DNA from: Aspidapion aeneum
Lineage: Eukaryota > Arthropoda > Insecta > Coleoptera > Brentidae
Assembly: GCA_963576565.1 (NCBI GenBank)
Contig: OY755047.1
Location: forward strand, 22,327,171-22,391,170
DNA: 64,000 bases
Direction of reading: 5' to 3'
A program made the position numbers and the translations under genes. Shown here piece after piece: positions 61,101-63,432 of the stretch. A model generated the notes under the pieces. The model had not been told where the DNA came from. It saw nothing but the letters and a program-made list of their open reading frames with translations, and did not search any database. The first letter of the stretch is position 1. Each line of letters begins with the position of its first letter.

Positions 61101-63432
61101 TATGCATCGGTTTTTTGAAATACCCTACATAGAAAAAGAAAAAAAAAGAATTATCTTGAAACTAGTTGATTACTTGTAATAACCTACAGAAACAAAATAA
61201 CAGTACGTTTAGAAAAGCAAAATTAATTTTAAACCCAGGAAAGAGTAGCCTTGGTAGCTCGGTGGGTTCTCGCTTGCTACAGTGGCGGGTTCGATCCCCG
61301 TCGATTGTCGAGGTCGAGTGCGGCAGACATTTAAAAGATTCCTGGGGAGTGTAAAATGTAATATTGTCCTACTCCTTCATTCACACCGATAACCAGGTCT
61401 GATGAGGTCGGATATCTCGTGAAGGCAGACTTTCTTACACATTCCTTCAGTCGGTAGGCCACTCTAAGGGACAAAAGGACCGAATAGAAAAAATTCCCGG
61501 TCTGGTGTTCCAAAGGTGGCCGATCACCCGTGCAATTAGGCGTTCCGAAATGACGGCCTTTATATCGGCGAAAAAGTCATGATTATCAATCGAGAAAGAT
61601 AAACCCATGAAAGAGATCTCGAAAACTGAAACTAAGAATTTTCAAATGTTTTGTTTTTACCACTAGTATTTTATAACACACAGATTTTGTATTTTAATGC
61701 AAATATTGAAATGAAGGTTTACAAAAAATAAGTACTTAGGATATCGAGGGTTGATCGAATAGCAAAACTGATCCTCGGCCTAGTTCACGCACACTGCTGC
61801 CATCTTTCCTTGAAACAACACAACTTATATTTGACCTATTTAAAACTCTATTCTGAATGCCTTACGAACCTCAGACGTTTCATAGCGTACATCTTGATAG
61901 AGCTAGCAATAACTACTCGATTTAGTTGGAGGCTTGACTTTTAAAAAAAATAAAACACTTGTTATGATTTTTATTTAGACGACTAAATATCGAAATAGAA
62001 AAATTTCTCGCCAACATAGAGAGATAACATTATGAATATTTAGTTTTTTTTTCTTTTTAAACAGTAACACGCGACACCCTTATTGAACCCTATTATATAC
62101 CTATATCTTTTTAAAACCATTACTAGATTCATGTTAGCTTTCTAGTGCTTGCACGTGACCATATGGCGCGTTGTTATCGGTCCTTAAAAGAAAGCGTGCT
62201 AAACGCAAGGCTAAAGAGGGCCTTGTCACGCTATGATATGGTTAAAAAATAAAGGAAGCCTGACTATATTAGTACCTTCCCAACTAAAATGCAAGGTTTC
62301 AGAATATTGTCACTGCTAAACTCTTTTGGAGATGCTTTTATTAAAAACTGTTTACCATTGTTTGGATATCAAGACGTGTTTTGTTTCCTGTATAAACATC
62401 ATCGATGCCCGGTCGATCACATACGATTTTCATTCCGTATATAATTTATTACACTTTTTAAAACAAATTGAACTACAGTAGACTCGCGCTAGTGTGAACA
62501 CGAAAAAAATCTGTATGTTCATACTACACTATATGGAGGGTCTATTAGATATAATAAAAAATCCATACCTATCTACTTTTAAATGTAACTATTCTCATAA
62601 TTTAGAGGAAATCTATAAGTTTCTGCTAAAAATGACAATTTAAAGTTTCGACAAATACTACAATTTTATGAAACTTCAGAACTTACATATCATTAGGTAA
62701 AATACGATGTTATTTTAGTCCGAACTTATCTAGCTGACCAATGAGTGGCTACTGCTCCGTCTCAATATTTCTTAGGCTCTCTAGATCACTAACACCTATA
62801 TTGTTTGGTTCTGACTATAATCTAACCACTTTAAGTGATTCCAAAACATACTTTACTGCAACTTTTTCAGGTGTCTCCATTTCGTTGTCAGATTTGCCTT
62901 CCAAACTTACTTCTGGGAGCAAGAATTAAATAATTCTTGGTTTCTACCATTTTACAAAGCACAAGATGAAATGGTACTAATATTTACAACAAACAACGAA
63001 GTAAAACTCAGTAATTCCCGGTGATTCCCCTAAATCTTACCATTTGACGAAATGCAGAAGATTAACGCCTCTTTTCCGTTTTCATACGATCGAGACTCGT
63101 TACTGTTTATACTACTGGATATTACAATGTATTAATATTCACTGTTCACACTACTGGGAGGTTCACACAAGCGTGTGTTCACACCAGCGCGAGTCTACTG
63201 TATATACAGAAGTTCATTTCCTTGGATTGTTTAGGGTTAATGTGCACTTCCTTATAAACGTAACTTGTGTCATTTAGTTAATCATTAAACATTATCATTA
63301 TTATTATTATTTAAATCAAATAAAAAATGTGCTTTCTTACCTCTTTTTCGACAGAGTTTGAATGTAAGTGTACCAGGGACGTGCCGGATGATAACAGCTT
63401 TTTGGCCTGTGACAGCAAAGATTCTCTCCATC
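860..63432 (-). CDS. ChAT: Choline O-acetyltransferase, 13 exons, N-terminus beyond the right edge
   Basis: Makes acetylcholine from choline and acetyl-CoA in cholinergic neurons; carnitine/choline acyltransferase family. Joined exons (minus strand): 63432-63341, 18519-18322, 13267-13092, 12559-12351, 12056-11952, 11859-11689, 10769-10662, 8379-8267, 8171-8024, 7775-7543, 4903-4810, 4462-4357, 1109-860. All borders are GT-AG and phases agree throughout: 2001 bases, 666 residues plus stop. Visible family hallmarks are [73 protein letters not shown] with the catalytic histidine (about residue 363 of the visible part), [26 protein letters not shown] and [18 protein letters not shown]. The insect protein is about 720 residues, so roughly 60 are missing. 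No frameshift or in-frame stop, so the gene looks functional. Carnitine acetyltransferase is the main alternative, but remembered fly ChAT fits better from end to end. Confidence 0.95.
1140..1345 (-). mobile_element. LINE 3' fragment, related to 8470-8700
   Basis: Shares stretches such as GAGGCGATAGAGTACCTCCT and the TTACAC...CGCTCA block with the 3' part of the RNase H-type LINE at 8470-8700, in the same orientation. Too short and decayed to code. Lies in the last ChAT intron. Confidence 0.5.
1545..2690 (-). mobile_element. Composite repeat family A, copy 1 (reversed)
   Basis: Reverse-complement copy of the element at 54558-56345: GC-rich tail hairpin near 1545-1590, the CTCACTCA tract near 1770, about three decayed 141-bp tandem units (1830-2170), then one arm of the terminal inverted repeat (2516-2690). 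A 258-bp inverted-repeat element is inserted at 2205-2462. Confidence 0.7.
2205..2462. mobile_element. MITE nested in composite repeat A
   Basis: 258 bp bounded by terminal inverted repeats of about 25 bp beginning CGTCGTTGATCTTACAAACT, flanked by ATTT at 2201-2204 and 2463-2466. The related copy at 54950-55000 lacks the insert and works as an empty site. The internal GATAT/CTCAAAA repeats do not code. Superfamily not assigned. Confidence 0.75.
2970..3125. repeat. 16-bp minisatellite (CTTTCGACCTTTTGTA)n
   Basis: About nine imperfect copies of a 16-base unit in a row. The open frame here on the minus strand (Lys/Val-rich repeats) is a by-product of the array. Confidence 0.8.
3270..4020. repeat. 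Degenerate tandem repeat, about 210-bp unit, with hairpin insert
   Basis: The block 'GAAGTATAGAACA...AGCTTAGTTTT...AAAATT...AAACCT' recurs at about 3285, 3475, 3785 and 3965, with GACGGACG-CGCTGGAGAG at 3400 and 3890. At 3625-3740 an imperfect hairpin (CATATCATTATTTTTGAGA and its complement) is inserted. Confidence 0.6.
4357..4462 (-). CDS. ChAT: ChAT exon ([12 protein letters not shown] block)
   Basis: 106 bp, acceptor ATTCTTAG, donor GTTAGT. Encodes [18 protein letters not shown] and [12 protein letters not shown], matching the GxGID...GLR block of the family. Codons are split at both ends, in phase. Confidence 0.94.
4810..4903 (-). CDS. ChAT: ChAT exon ([11 protein letters not shown] block)
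   Basis: 94 bp, acceptor TCTTTAG, donor GTTAGT. Encodes [20 protein letters not shown] and [11 protein letters not shown], ending in the first base of a Gly codon. Confidence 0.93.
5048..5230. repeat. Tandem duplication of about 100 bp
   Basis: TGCTCTAGCCCATGAGAAAT...GACAGTGGGGAA occurs twice in a row with few differences, directly before the palindrome at 5231. Confidence 0.8.
5231..5459. repeat. Near-perfect palindrome with ~110-bp arms
   Basis: Left arm starts CATTTTGGTGAATTTGGACA and the right arm ends with its complement; the centre is around 5340-5350 (AACGTGGT). Arms contain C/G runs of 6 to 12. Differences between arms are few, so it is young or kept alike by conversion. Not coding. 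Lies in a ChAT intron. Confidence 0.9.
5490..6760. repeat. 169-bp satellite array, about 7.5 units
   Basis: The marker GGTGCT recurs at 5500, 5675, 5844, 6013, 6182, 6351, 6499 and (as GGTGTT) 6668, giving 169-bp spacing except one 148-bp unit with a 21-bp deletion. Units are about 90% alike. Any open frames here are incidental. Confidence 0.9.
6760..6985 (+). mobile_element. RTE-like LINE 3' fragment with GATA tail
   Basis: The plus strand encodes a broken piece ending [20 protein letters not shown], typical of the C-terminus of insect RTE-type LINEs, and ends in AAATAGATAGATAGAGAGATAG. Same family as the reversed copy at 29690-30700. Confidence 0.65.
7543..7775 (-). CDS. ChAT: ChAT exon (YESASIRRF block)
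   Basis: 233 bp, acceptor CTTTTAG, donor GTAAAA. Encodes [40 protein letters not shown] and [20 protein letters not shown], the most conserved part of the C-terminal catalytic half, then an acidic KEEEGSRK linker as in fly ChAT. Confidence 0.96.
7795..8000. repeat. 18-bp minisatellite inside a ChAT intron
   Basis: About ten imperfect copies of an 18-base unit (ACATGGTTCATATTAGGC type) fill most of the 248-bp intron between two ChAT exons. The period, a multiple of three, explains open frames on both strands; intron retention would meet a TGA three codons in. Confidence 0.85.
8024..8171 (-). CDS. ChAT: ChAT exon (DLDFQVYRF block)
   Basis: 148 bp, acceptor TTTTTAG, donor GTAAGTG. Encodes [17 protein letters not shown], then [17 protein letters not shown] with a split Gly codon. 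The following 248-bp intron is largely an 18-bp minisatellite. Confidence 0.95.
8267..8379 (-). CDS. ChAT: ChAT exon with catalytic histidine
   Basis: 113 bp, acceptor CTTCAG, donor GTAATC. Encodes [20 protein letters not shown]; the His in YEHS is the general base of the family. Ends LPSSTE, phase 0. The intron between it and the preceding exon (8380-10661) holds two nested LINEs. Confidence 0.96.
8470..10560 (-). pseudogene. RNase H-bearing LINE (I/LOA-like), split by another LINE
   Basis: Minus-strand remnants in two blocks, 10560-9862 and 8828-8470. The first has the RNase H start [17 protein letters not shown] and the end [11 protein letters not shown]. The second continues with [12 protein letters not shown], a Cys-x2-Cys finger and HVLSECPAL, the classic tail of I, LOA and R1-type LINE proteins. 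Several frame breaks. Interrupted at 8829-9861 by a plus-strand LINE. Lies in the intron 8380-10661 of ChAT, same strand. Confidence 0.8.
8829..9861 (+). pseudogene. 5'-truncated LINE reverse transcriptase, nested
   Basis: Encodes the end of a reverse transcriptase: [40 protein letters not shown], the catalytic [11 protein letters not shown], then [18 protein letters not shown] and [20 protein letters not shown]. In-frame stops at 9082 and 9680 and a 40-base AT-rich insertion at 9257-9298 break it. A perfect 13-bp target duplication AGTGTCCGGTAAG flanks it (8816-8828, 9862-9874). Tail is TAAATATATA. Confidence 0.85.
10662..10769 (-). CDS. ChAT: ChAT exon (MIHGGGS...NRWFDK block)
   Basis: 108 bp, acceptor TATATAG, donor GTTAGT. 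Encodes [20 protein letters not shown] and [13 protein letters not shown], the part just before the catalytic histidine. Split Gly codons at both ends agree with neighbours. Confidence 0.96.
11216..11681. mobile_element. 466-bp TA-flanked inverted-repeat element (MITE) at a ChAT splice donor
   Basis: Terminal inverted repeats of about 35 bp (TAGTCYAAATTATACGCATT, then TGACGTCA) with TA at both flanks (11214-11215, 11682-11683), as for Tc1/mariner-type insertions. The right end lies 7 nt from the ChAT exon border at 11689, so the intron starts GTGCG-TA and then transposon. Confidence 0.82.
11689..11859 (-). CDS. ChAT: ChAT exon (VVCLDEP block)
   Basis: 171 bp, acceptor TTGGCAG, donor GTGCG followed by TA. 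Encodes [37 protein letters not shown] and a glycine-rich end (GGQGHIAG). A 466-bp inverted-repeat element begins 7 nt inside its downstream intron, so the donor sits against transposon sequence. Confidence 0.95.
11952..12056 (-). CDS. ChAT: ChAT exon (RLSEDEI block)
   Basis: 105 bp, acceptor TTAACAG, donor GTTTGT. Encodes [20 protein letters not shown] and ends VGILTG. Only 92 bases separate it from the next downstream exon. Confidence 0.94.
12351..12559 (-). CDS. ChAT: ChAT exon ([10 protein letters not shown] block)
   Basis: 209 bp, acceptor TTTTTAG, donor GTATAT. Encodes [20 protein letters not shown], a basic CRIPG turn, and [18 protein letters not shown]. Both ends are split codons that agree with neighbours. 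Confidence 0.95.
12640..12945. repeat. Two degenerate tandem copies, about 150 bp
   Basis: CAATACCCACGGTAACT...AAAATACCTGATTGGTT... at 12658 is echoed by CAATACCTACGGTAGCT...AAAATGTCCTGATTGGTT at 12785. Intronic, non-coding. Confidence 0.6.
13092..13267 (-). CDS. ChAT: ChAT exon ([10 protein letters not shown] block)
   Basis: 176 bp, acceptor ATTTTAG, donor GTGCGT. Encodes [16 protein letters not shown] and [11 protein letters not shown], strongly conserved N-domain blocks, ending in EILNR with a split Arg codon. The 5-kb intron upstream of it (13268-18321) is full of repeats. Confidence 0.95.
13585..13760. repeat. GCGCGAGTAACAAAA minisatellite
   Basis: About ten imperfect copies of a 15 to 17-base unit, rich in GCGC, plus a perfect duplication of GTAATAAAAGCGCGAATGTG. 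Open frames on both strands are by-products. Confidence 0.75.
14330..14910. mobile_element. Retroelement-like GC-rich segment
   Basis: Locally GC-rich with CCTAGGCCTGTCGTAAGAGG, a sequence style common in untranslated regions of insect LINEs, and a run of GTAAAGGGG motifs. No coding frame recognised. Confidence 0.3.
15333..15480. repeat. Inverted repeat enclosing a hammerhead-like motif
   Basis: 25-bp arms at 15333-15357 and 15456-15480 (ATGATCCCC, then TCTGGAACACGTCCT) differ at one base. Between them lies the motif at 15388-15424. Resembles the inverted ends of Penelope-like elements. The open frame across it is incidental. Confidence 0.7.
15388..15424 (+). ncRNA. Degenerate hammerhead-ribozyme-like motif
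   Basis: CTGAAGA at 15391-15397, a GGCC/GGCC stem with CAAAA loop (15399-15411), GAAAC at 15412-15416 and GTC at 15419-15421, with CAC/GTG as a short outer stem. An extra T at 15398 before stem II does not fit the consensus, so activity is doubtful. Confidence 0.35.
15808..15955. mobile_element. Foldback element with ~45-bp arms
   Basis: CTGTTTTCACCAATGCATGC...AACGCATC at the left is matched by its complement (GATGCGTTTTTTGAATTGGG...GGTGGAAACAG) at the right around a 55-base loop. Non-coding; no clear target duplication. Confidence 0.75.
16400..16755 (+). pseudogene. Repeat-derived ORF fragment common in arthropods
   Basis: Reading frame ...[20 protein letters not shown], then [20 protein letters not shown], stop at 16749. 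I recall many '[15 protein letters not shown]' proteins in insect and other invertebrate genomes, apparently transposon-linked; function unknown. A stop breaks the frame upstream at about 16460. Family recognition is from memory. Confidence 0.5.
17480..17680 (-). pseudogene. Tc1-like transposase N-terminal fragment
   Basis: Starts at ATG about 17668 ([20 protein letters not shown]) followed by a helix-turn-helix [20 protein letters not shown], the DNA-binding head of Tc1/mariner transposases. No DDE catalytic part is nearby. Confidence 0.7.
17725..18174. mobile_element. 450-bp inverted-repeat element (MITE)
   Basis: Bounded by GGGGTGCGTTTG and its complement CAAACGCACCCC; the inner flanks (AGGGTAAGG / CCTTTACCTTAGGGTAA) are also roughly inverted. 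No coding frame and no sure target duplication. Confidence 0.7.
18322..18519 (-). CDS. ChAT: ChAT exon, start of the acyltransferase domain
   Basis: 198 bp, phase 0 at both ends, acceptor TTTCCAG and donor GTAAGT. Encodes [18 protein letters not shown], then a helical stretch and [13 protein letters not shown], the usual opening of carnitine/choline acyltransferases. It follows a 44.8-kb intron. Confidence 0.93.
18851..18965. repeat. Single-arm fragment of composite repeat A
   Basis: ATAACAAAAACATTTCATTT...GCCAAATACGC...TATTCCGTAAAAAG...TTACTAGTTTGGAAATG matches the terminal arm of the elements at 54.6 and 26.8 kb. Confidence 0.65.
18966..20090. other. Giant-intron sequence without recognised features
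   Basis: AT-rich start of the 44.8-kb ChAT intron. Between about 19260 and 19830 there are vague AAATATTTTGCTTT/TTTTGGAATT motifs that look like a very old repeat. No gene seen. Confidence 0.4.
20260..20307 (-). ncRNA. Hammerhead ribozyme motif, mutated core (family H)
   Basis: On the minus strand: stem I AGTGTT/AACACT (20307-20302 with 20265-20260), core CTAAGGA (20301-20295; the invariant G is A), GAAA, stem III CAGTT/AACTG, then UC. The core G-to-A change should cripple it. Confidence 0.55.
20577..20906. mobile_element. hAT-like MITE nested in family H repeat
   Basis: 330 bp, ends GGCGCACCCAGG and CCTGGGTGCGCC(ACTG), flanked by CATCAAG at 20570-20576 and 20907-20913; 7 of an expected 8 bases. 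Internally two similar blocks with runs of C, TTTTTTTT and GATTTTTG. Three overlapping open frames here are incidental. Confidence 0.7.
21054..21094 (+). ncRNA. Hammerhead ribozyme motif, stem I truncated (family H)
   Basis: CTGAGGA at 21054-21060, stem II GTCC/GAAC with one mismatch and CATAA loop, GAAA at 21074-21077, stem III CAGTT/AACTG (21078-21087), UC at 21088-21089. The 5' strand of stem I is lost at a junction. Confidence 0.6.
21178..21218 (+). ncRNA. Hammerhead ribozyme motif, intact core (family H)
   Basis: Stem I AGTGTT (21178-21183) pairs with AACACT (21213-21218). Core CTGAGGA 21184-21190. Stem II GTCC/GGAC (21191-21194, 21200-21203) with CATAA loop. GAAA 21204-21207, minimal stem III C(A)G, then UC at 21211-21212. 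Predicted cut after 21212. All invariant core bases are present. The one-pair stem III may work only as a dimer. Confidence 0.75.
21359..21457. repeat. GC-rich direct repeat, 2 x 33 bp
   Basis: AGCCGGCGGCC-ACATCAAACGCCGAAT-CGCAC occurs at 21359 and 21424 with two small differences. It stands out in AT-rich surroundings. Role unknown. Confidence 0.7.
21676..22706. mobile_element. 1.03-kb TA-flanked element with ~210-bp inverted ends
   Basis: Ends CAGGGTGTCC(C)AAAAGTCCGA and its complement, with long inverted repeats to about 21880 and from 22500. Right flank TA (left TG, probably mutated). Inside, a block like ATGTTAGTTTTTCAAAGACCTTT recurs four times in both orientations. Looks like a non-autonomous Tc1/mariner-type element; no transposase frame. 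Confidence 0.8.
22707..23330. other. Intron sequence without recognised features
   Basis: AT-rich, no gene, exon or clear repeat seen. Confidence 0.4.
23345..23560. repeat. Degenerate GGAACAGGTT/GGAACAGTTCC repeats
   Basis: Many short variants of GAACAGGTT, CAACCTGTTC and GGAACAGTTCC in both orientations, with more at 23705-23735. Not coding; overlapping open frames are incidental. Confidence 0.5.
23740..24640. other. Intron sequence with decayed repeats
   Basis: Includes G9 at 23783 and GGGCGTAGAT at 23760 answered by ATCTACGCCC at 23925, the ends of a possible 180-bp inverted element. Nothing coding seen. Confidence 0.4.
24645..24803. mobile_element. Foldback element with ~45-bp arms
   Basis: GCTAAATTTACTTGTAA-ACTAGTCGCAGTT...GTACAAAATT at the left is matched by its complement at 24755-24802. 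Small non-coding foldback or MITE. Confidence 0.75.
24930..26320 (+). mobile_element. Composite repeat family B with internal tandem units
   Basis: Tandem units of 123-141 bp (AACTAGTAAAATGRTGT..., CTTAAAGCGTGTG, TTGAAATCGCTCTA, ACTATTACTAATAAG) start near 25000, 25135, 25705 and 25830. The array is split by about 420 bp of other sequence (25270-25690). The end contains TCAAAATCGGTTTATCCGTT and GACACAAACATACTTACATA, a tail style common in insect Helitron/Helentron-like repeats. No protein. Confidence 0.55.
26764..27785 (+). mobile_element. Composite repeat family A, copy 2
   Basis: Inverted-repeat head (26764-27120), two 140-bp tandem units (AGCTCNCTAG at 27251 and 27391), a TGAGTGAGTGAGTGAG tract at 27547, and a GC-richer tail near 27735-27780. 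Same order as the copy at 54.56 kb. Confidence 0.75.
28211..29639 (+). mobile_element. P-element-like transposon relic with perfect 8-bp target duplication
   Basis: 1429 bp between two TTGTGAAC copies (28203-28210, 29640-29647). Inverted ends of about 65 bp start CGCAGCC and share AAAGACCGGCC, TCACGTGA and TAGGAGTCCCA. 8-bp duplications and the internal protein remnants fit the P superfamily. A mini-copy of the tip forms a 13-bp-arm hairpin at 28400-28438. Confidence 0.85.
28513..29300 (+). pseudogene. P/THAP9-like transposase remnant
   Basis: One frame runs 28513-28983 with a single stop at 28705: [36 protein letters not shown], then [26 protein letters not shown] and [15 protein letters not shown], the order seen in P-type transposases around the first catalytic Asp region. 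Later frames ([18 protein letters not shown], 29118-29178) look like the C-terminus. The THAP domain and most of the catalytic core are missing. Confidence 0.7.
29690..30700 (-). pseudogene. RTE-like LINE, 3' part
   Basis: On the minus strand: [20 protein letters not shown], the catalytic LRYVDDIA near 30440, [39 protein letters not shown] near 30100, then decayed sequence to a (GATA)n tail at 29695-29715. Frameshifts and stops throughout. Family as at 6760-6985; the copies have opposite orientation. Confidence 0.75.
30783..31400 (+). mobile_element. Composite repeat family C: three ~116-bp units plus CAGA microsatellite
   Basis: GACTCAATTACCTTTCGTTT recurs at 30819, 30932 and 31051 (113 and 119 bp), each followed by ATCTACCCCYACC-type sequence. 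Then GGTATCAAATTTCATTATGC and (ACAGACAGACAT)n at 31231-31305. Tandem core plus GTCT/CAGA tract plus short tail resembles Helentron-associated repeats. Confidence 0.65.
31400..32430. other. Intron sequence, TATTTCCCA-rich stretch
   Basis: At 32010-32120 short variants of AGTATTTCCCA/ATATTTCCC repeat. Otherwise nothing recognised; open frames of 60-97 codons have no recognisable features. Confidence 0.35.
32438..32600. repeat. Dispersed repeat D, copy 1
   Basis: TTCTGCTTTAAATTTAATTT...AAAAACAATCTGAAAACC...GCTTTATTT... matches 40866-41030 in direct orientation over about 165 bp. Confidence 0.7.
33170..34026 (-). pseudogene. mariner transposase pseudogene
   Basis: Starts [20 protein letters not shown] and has the mariner helix-turn-helix ([39 protein letters not shown]). 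Downstream pieces include SWIYSHE-type sequence near 33540, [12 protein letters not shown] near 33480, CRLVHHHL, and near 33240 IEFLTQQNV. The frame is broken at least twice and the conserved HPPYSPDLAP part is lost. Cannot make active enzyme. Confidence 0.8.
34030..34955. other. Intron sequence without recognised features
   Basis: AT-rich; contains a (CATAT)n tract at 34278-34310. No gene seen. Confidence 0.4.
34959..35570 (-). pseudogene. CR1/Jockey-like LINE reverse transcriptase, C-terminal part
   Basis: Minus strand: [15 protein letters not shown] at about 35495, [19 protein letters not shown] at 35375, [20 protein letters not shown] at 35230, [20 protein letters not shown], and [20 protein letters not shown] near 34990. 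Typical of the end of CR1/Jockey-type LINE proteins. Truncated at the 5' end; unusually AT-rich. Confidence 0.75.
35620..37395. other. Intron sequence without recognised features
   Basis: Short open frames (35629-35934, 36388-36672) are AT-rich without recognisable domains. No exon supported. Confidence 0.35.
37399..38113. repeat. Direct ~105-bp repeats flanking AAGATATCTT-rich duplication
   Basis: CTACCAGGCTGCAAACAACA...GAAGATAGAACTTTATT occurs at 37420-37490 and 38033-38105 almost unchanged. Between them a ~245-bp block (AAGATATCT...TTTGCATCTGAATGTCTC...TTTAATGTA) is tandemly duplicated. May be a small element with direct ends, or nested duplications. Confidence 0.6.
38114..39395. other. 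Intron sequence without recognised features
   Basis: AT-rich, no gene, exon or clear repeat. Confidence 0.4.
39400..39760. mobile_element. Family H repeat, partial copy with hammerhead motif
   Basis: Shares AAAGTTTCGTGGCTAA, TTTTTCCGTGGGTAGCT, CACGGGGGTC and AATGGACACCTAATAAGT, then the hammerhead block and GCGCCATCTACC with 20150-20420, same orientation as its left arm. Confidence 0.75.
39541..39588 (-). ncRNA. Hammerhead ribozyme motif (family H, 39.5 kb)
   Basis: Minus strand: stem I TGTGTT/AATACT (one G-U pair), core CTGAGGA (39582-39576), stem II GTCC with CATAA loop and GGAA (closing pair mismatched), GAAA, stem III CAGTT/AACTG, UC next to stem I. Core bases intact; stem II weakened. 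Confidence 0.62.
39765..40680. other. Intron sequence without recognised features
   Basis: No gene or clear repeat; an open frame at 40041-40262 (minus) shows no domain. Confidence 0.35.
40690..41030. repeat. Dispersed repeats D and E, copies
   Basis: 40690-40803 (CATCATCCCGATATTCCACC..., GGATGCAAAGTTAAAATCTT) repeats 37505-37610. 40866-41030 repeats 32438-32600. Their adjacency suggests one longer element whose pieces are scattered in the intron. Confidence 0.65.
41090..41730. mobile_element. GC-rich retroelement-like segment
   Basis: Clearly GC-richer than its surroundings. The plus frame 41118-41414 ([20 protein letters not shown]) shows no known domain. Perhaps an untranslated region of a LINE. 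Confidence 0.3.
41735..43000. other. Intron sequence, GGACGTTCT-rich patch
   Basis: 42340-42480 contains several GGACGTTC/GGAACTTTC motifs. Otherwise nothing recognised. Confidence 0.35.
43055..43635 (+). pseudogene. mariner transposase pseudogene, internally deleted
   Basis: [40 protein letters not shown] (DNA-binding part), then after a deletion [15 protein letters not shown], a shifted [21 protein letters not shown] catalytic block at 43445-43500, and [16 protein letters not shown] to the stop at 43633. Frameshifted and lacking much of the DDE core. A different mariner lineage from 33.2-34.0 kb. Confidence 0.75.
43680..44870. other. Intron sequence without recognised features
   Basis: No exon supported. 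CG-bearing CGTAACGTACTTTGCGCAG-type sequence at 44670-44720 and CATAATGCGCAA...AACGTACGTTAC at 45675-45740 are vaguely similar. Confidence 0.3.
44890..45310. mobile_element. GC-rich retroelement-like segment
   Basis: Sharp rise in GC, with CCCTTATCCCTGGGAAAGAA, GGGTTAGAGAGTACC and GACCTCTTATGAGGTC. No coding frame; probably part of a retroelement. Confidence 0.3.
46320..47022. mobile_element. pogo-like element, copy 1 (703 bp, TA flanks)
   Basis: Inverted ends CAGTAGACTCGCG-TAGTGTGAAC; TA at 46318-46319 and 47023-47024. The minus strand near 46760-46580 has a decayed frame ([29 protein letters not shown]) like the acidic C-terminus of jerky/pogo transposases. About 85% alike to 62476-63200. 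Confidence 0.8.
47280..47470. other. LINE-like flank
   Basis: GC-richer stretch with CCACTGCGATCACCAGTGG hairpin, next to the LINE fragment at 47480. Possibly its 3' untranslated part. Confidence 0.3.
47480..47800 (-). pseudogene. LINE C-terminal (RNase H tail) fragment
   Basis: Minus strand: [20 protein letters not shown], then after a frame change [20 protein letters not shown] and [16 protein letters not shown], equivalent to the [12 protein letters not shown] block at 8.8/9.9 kb but from another family. Confidence 0.65.
47810..50390. other. Intron sequence without recognised features
   Basis: 2.6 kb of AT-rich sequence; no open frame over 60 codons, no clear repeat. Confidence 0.45.
50411..50775 (+). 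pseudogene. LINE reverse transcriptase C-terminal fragment
   Basis: [20 protein letters not shown], then [28 protein letters not shown], and [20 protein letters not shown], with stops between. Same type of C-terminus as 9.5-9.8 kb but diverged. Confidence 0.7.
50790..52620. other. Intron sequence without recognised features
   Basis: Short open frames at 51641-51925 and 52391-52666 show no domain I recognise. No exon supported. Confidence 0.35.
52665..53580. repeat. Very degenerate tandem repeat, 100-210 bp period
   Basis: A block like GTCTTATCTCAATTCCTAAG, then ACAGAAATTACTCATTG and CTTAATAA recurs near 52672, 52800, 53010, 53395 and 53505, with TTGCGTTTTATAT...TAGTGTCACTT at 52915, 53210, 53320 and 53597. 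Confidence 0.5.
53640..54550. other. Intron sequence without recognised features
   Basis: No exon, gene or clear repeat seen. Confidence 0.4.
54558..56345 (+). mobile_element. Composite repeat family A, longest copy
   Basis: Head: inverted repeat with ~160-bp arms (54558-54720 and 54767-54928). Body: six or more tandem units of 141-142 bp (AGCTCTCTAG at 55088, 55339, 55480, 55621, 55763; a variant near 55905). Then (GTGA)n at 56097-56120, a conserved segment, and a GC-rich tail GCGCGCGAACTTGGCGAGGC near 56320. A hairpin insert at 55165-55275 stretches one unit. No protein. Confidence 0.82.
55202..55266. repeat. Perfect 23-bp-arm hairpin inserted in a tandem unit
   Basis: AATGGTGGGTGTGCTTTCGG(GCT) at 55202-55224 is exactly complemented at 55244-55266, loop 19 bases. 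It lengthens this tandem unit from 141 to 251 bp, so about 110 bp were inserted here. Confidence 0.85.
56350..57110. other. Intron sequence without recognised features
   Basis: No exon or clear repeat seen. Confidence 0.4.
57376..57419 (+). ncRNA. Hammerhead ribozyme motif, copy 1
   Basis: Stem I ACG/CGT (57376-57378, 57417-57419; further pairing CAA/TTG outside). Core CTGAGGA 57379-57385. Stem II 57386-57391 with 57397-57402, closing pair G-C. GAAA 57403-57406. Stem III CACC/GGTG 57407-57414. UC 57415-57416; predicted cut after 57416. All invariant positions are filled. Confidence 0.78.
57705..57750 (+). ncRNA. Hammerhead ribozyme motif, copy 2
   Basis: Same layout 330 bp downstream: stem I CACG/CGTG, core CTGAGGA 57709-57715, stem II closing pair A-U (57716 with 57732) where copy 1 has G-C, GAAA 57733-57736, stem III CACT/GGTG (one U-G pair), UC 57745-57746. 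Confidence 0.78.
57800..60370. other. Intron sequence without clear features
   Basis: 58330-58560 has loosely repeated GATATCTT/ATTTAGTTTGTTA motifs like those at 37.6-38.0 kb. AGGGTGTCCCACTTTTTATA at 59480 looks like a mariner-type tip without a partner. No exon seen. Confidence 0.35.
60375..61090. repeat. Imperfect inverted repeat, ~90-bp arms
   Basis: Left ATATTTGGCATGGTAGTACC...ATTCAAGAATCC-GACTTTCC (60388-60450) is complemented at 61020-61085. About 570 bp lie between. Probably an old inverted-repeat transposon; ends unclear. Confidence 0.6.
61246..61600 (+). mobile_element. tRNA-derived SINE
   Basis: Starts with a tRNA-like head: A box TGGTAGCTCGGTGGG (61250-61264), B box GGTTCGATCCCCG (61288-61300). 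A ~270-bp non-tRNA body follows (GATAACCAGGTCTGATGAGG..., GGTCTGGTGTTCCAAAGG...). GC-rich against the surroundings. The boxes suggest RNA polymerase III transcription. Not a functional tRNA gene: no cloverleaf 3' half. Confidence 0.7.
61605..62470. other. Intron sequence with a tail fragment of composite repeat A
   Basis: 61780-61935 reads like the reversed tail of family A (CATCTTTCCTTGAAACA, TATTTGACCTATTTA, CTACGA-like CTTACGAACCTC, CATCTTGATAGAG). The rest shows nothing. Confidence 0.45.
62476..63200. mobile_element. pogo-like element, copy 2 (725 bp, TA flanks)
   Basis: Same family as 46320-47022: ends CAGTAGACTCGCGCTAGTGT and complement, TA at 62474-62475 and 63201-63202. The minus strand carries [24 protein letters not shown] and [11 protein letters not shown] remnants with stops. 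Confidence 0.8.
63341..63432 (-). CDS. ChAT: ChAT exon, N-terminal linker (most upstream seen)
   Basis: 92 bp between acceptor TTTTAG and donor GTAAGA. Read from its third base it gives [15 protein letters not shown] and ends SNSVEKE, joining in frame to [10 protein letters not shown] of the next exon. It matches the fly ChAT segment just before the conserved domain (GWKDSILS-type). The first two bases complete a Gly codon begun in an exon beyond the window. The other two frames are also open, so frame choice rests on splice phase and the match. Confidence 0.82.

Noticed and set aside
61390..61430. CTGATGA...GTGAAGG in the SINE body as a ribozyme
   Set aside because: No GAAA and no stem III plus NUH; chance match.
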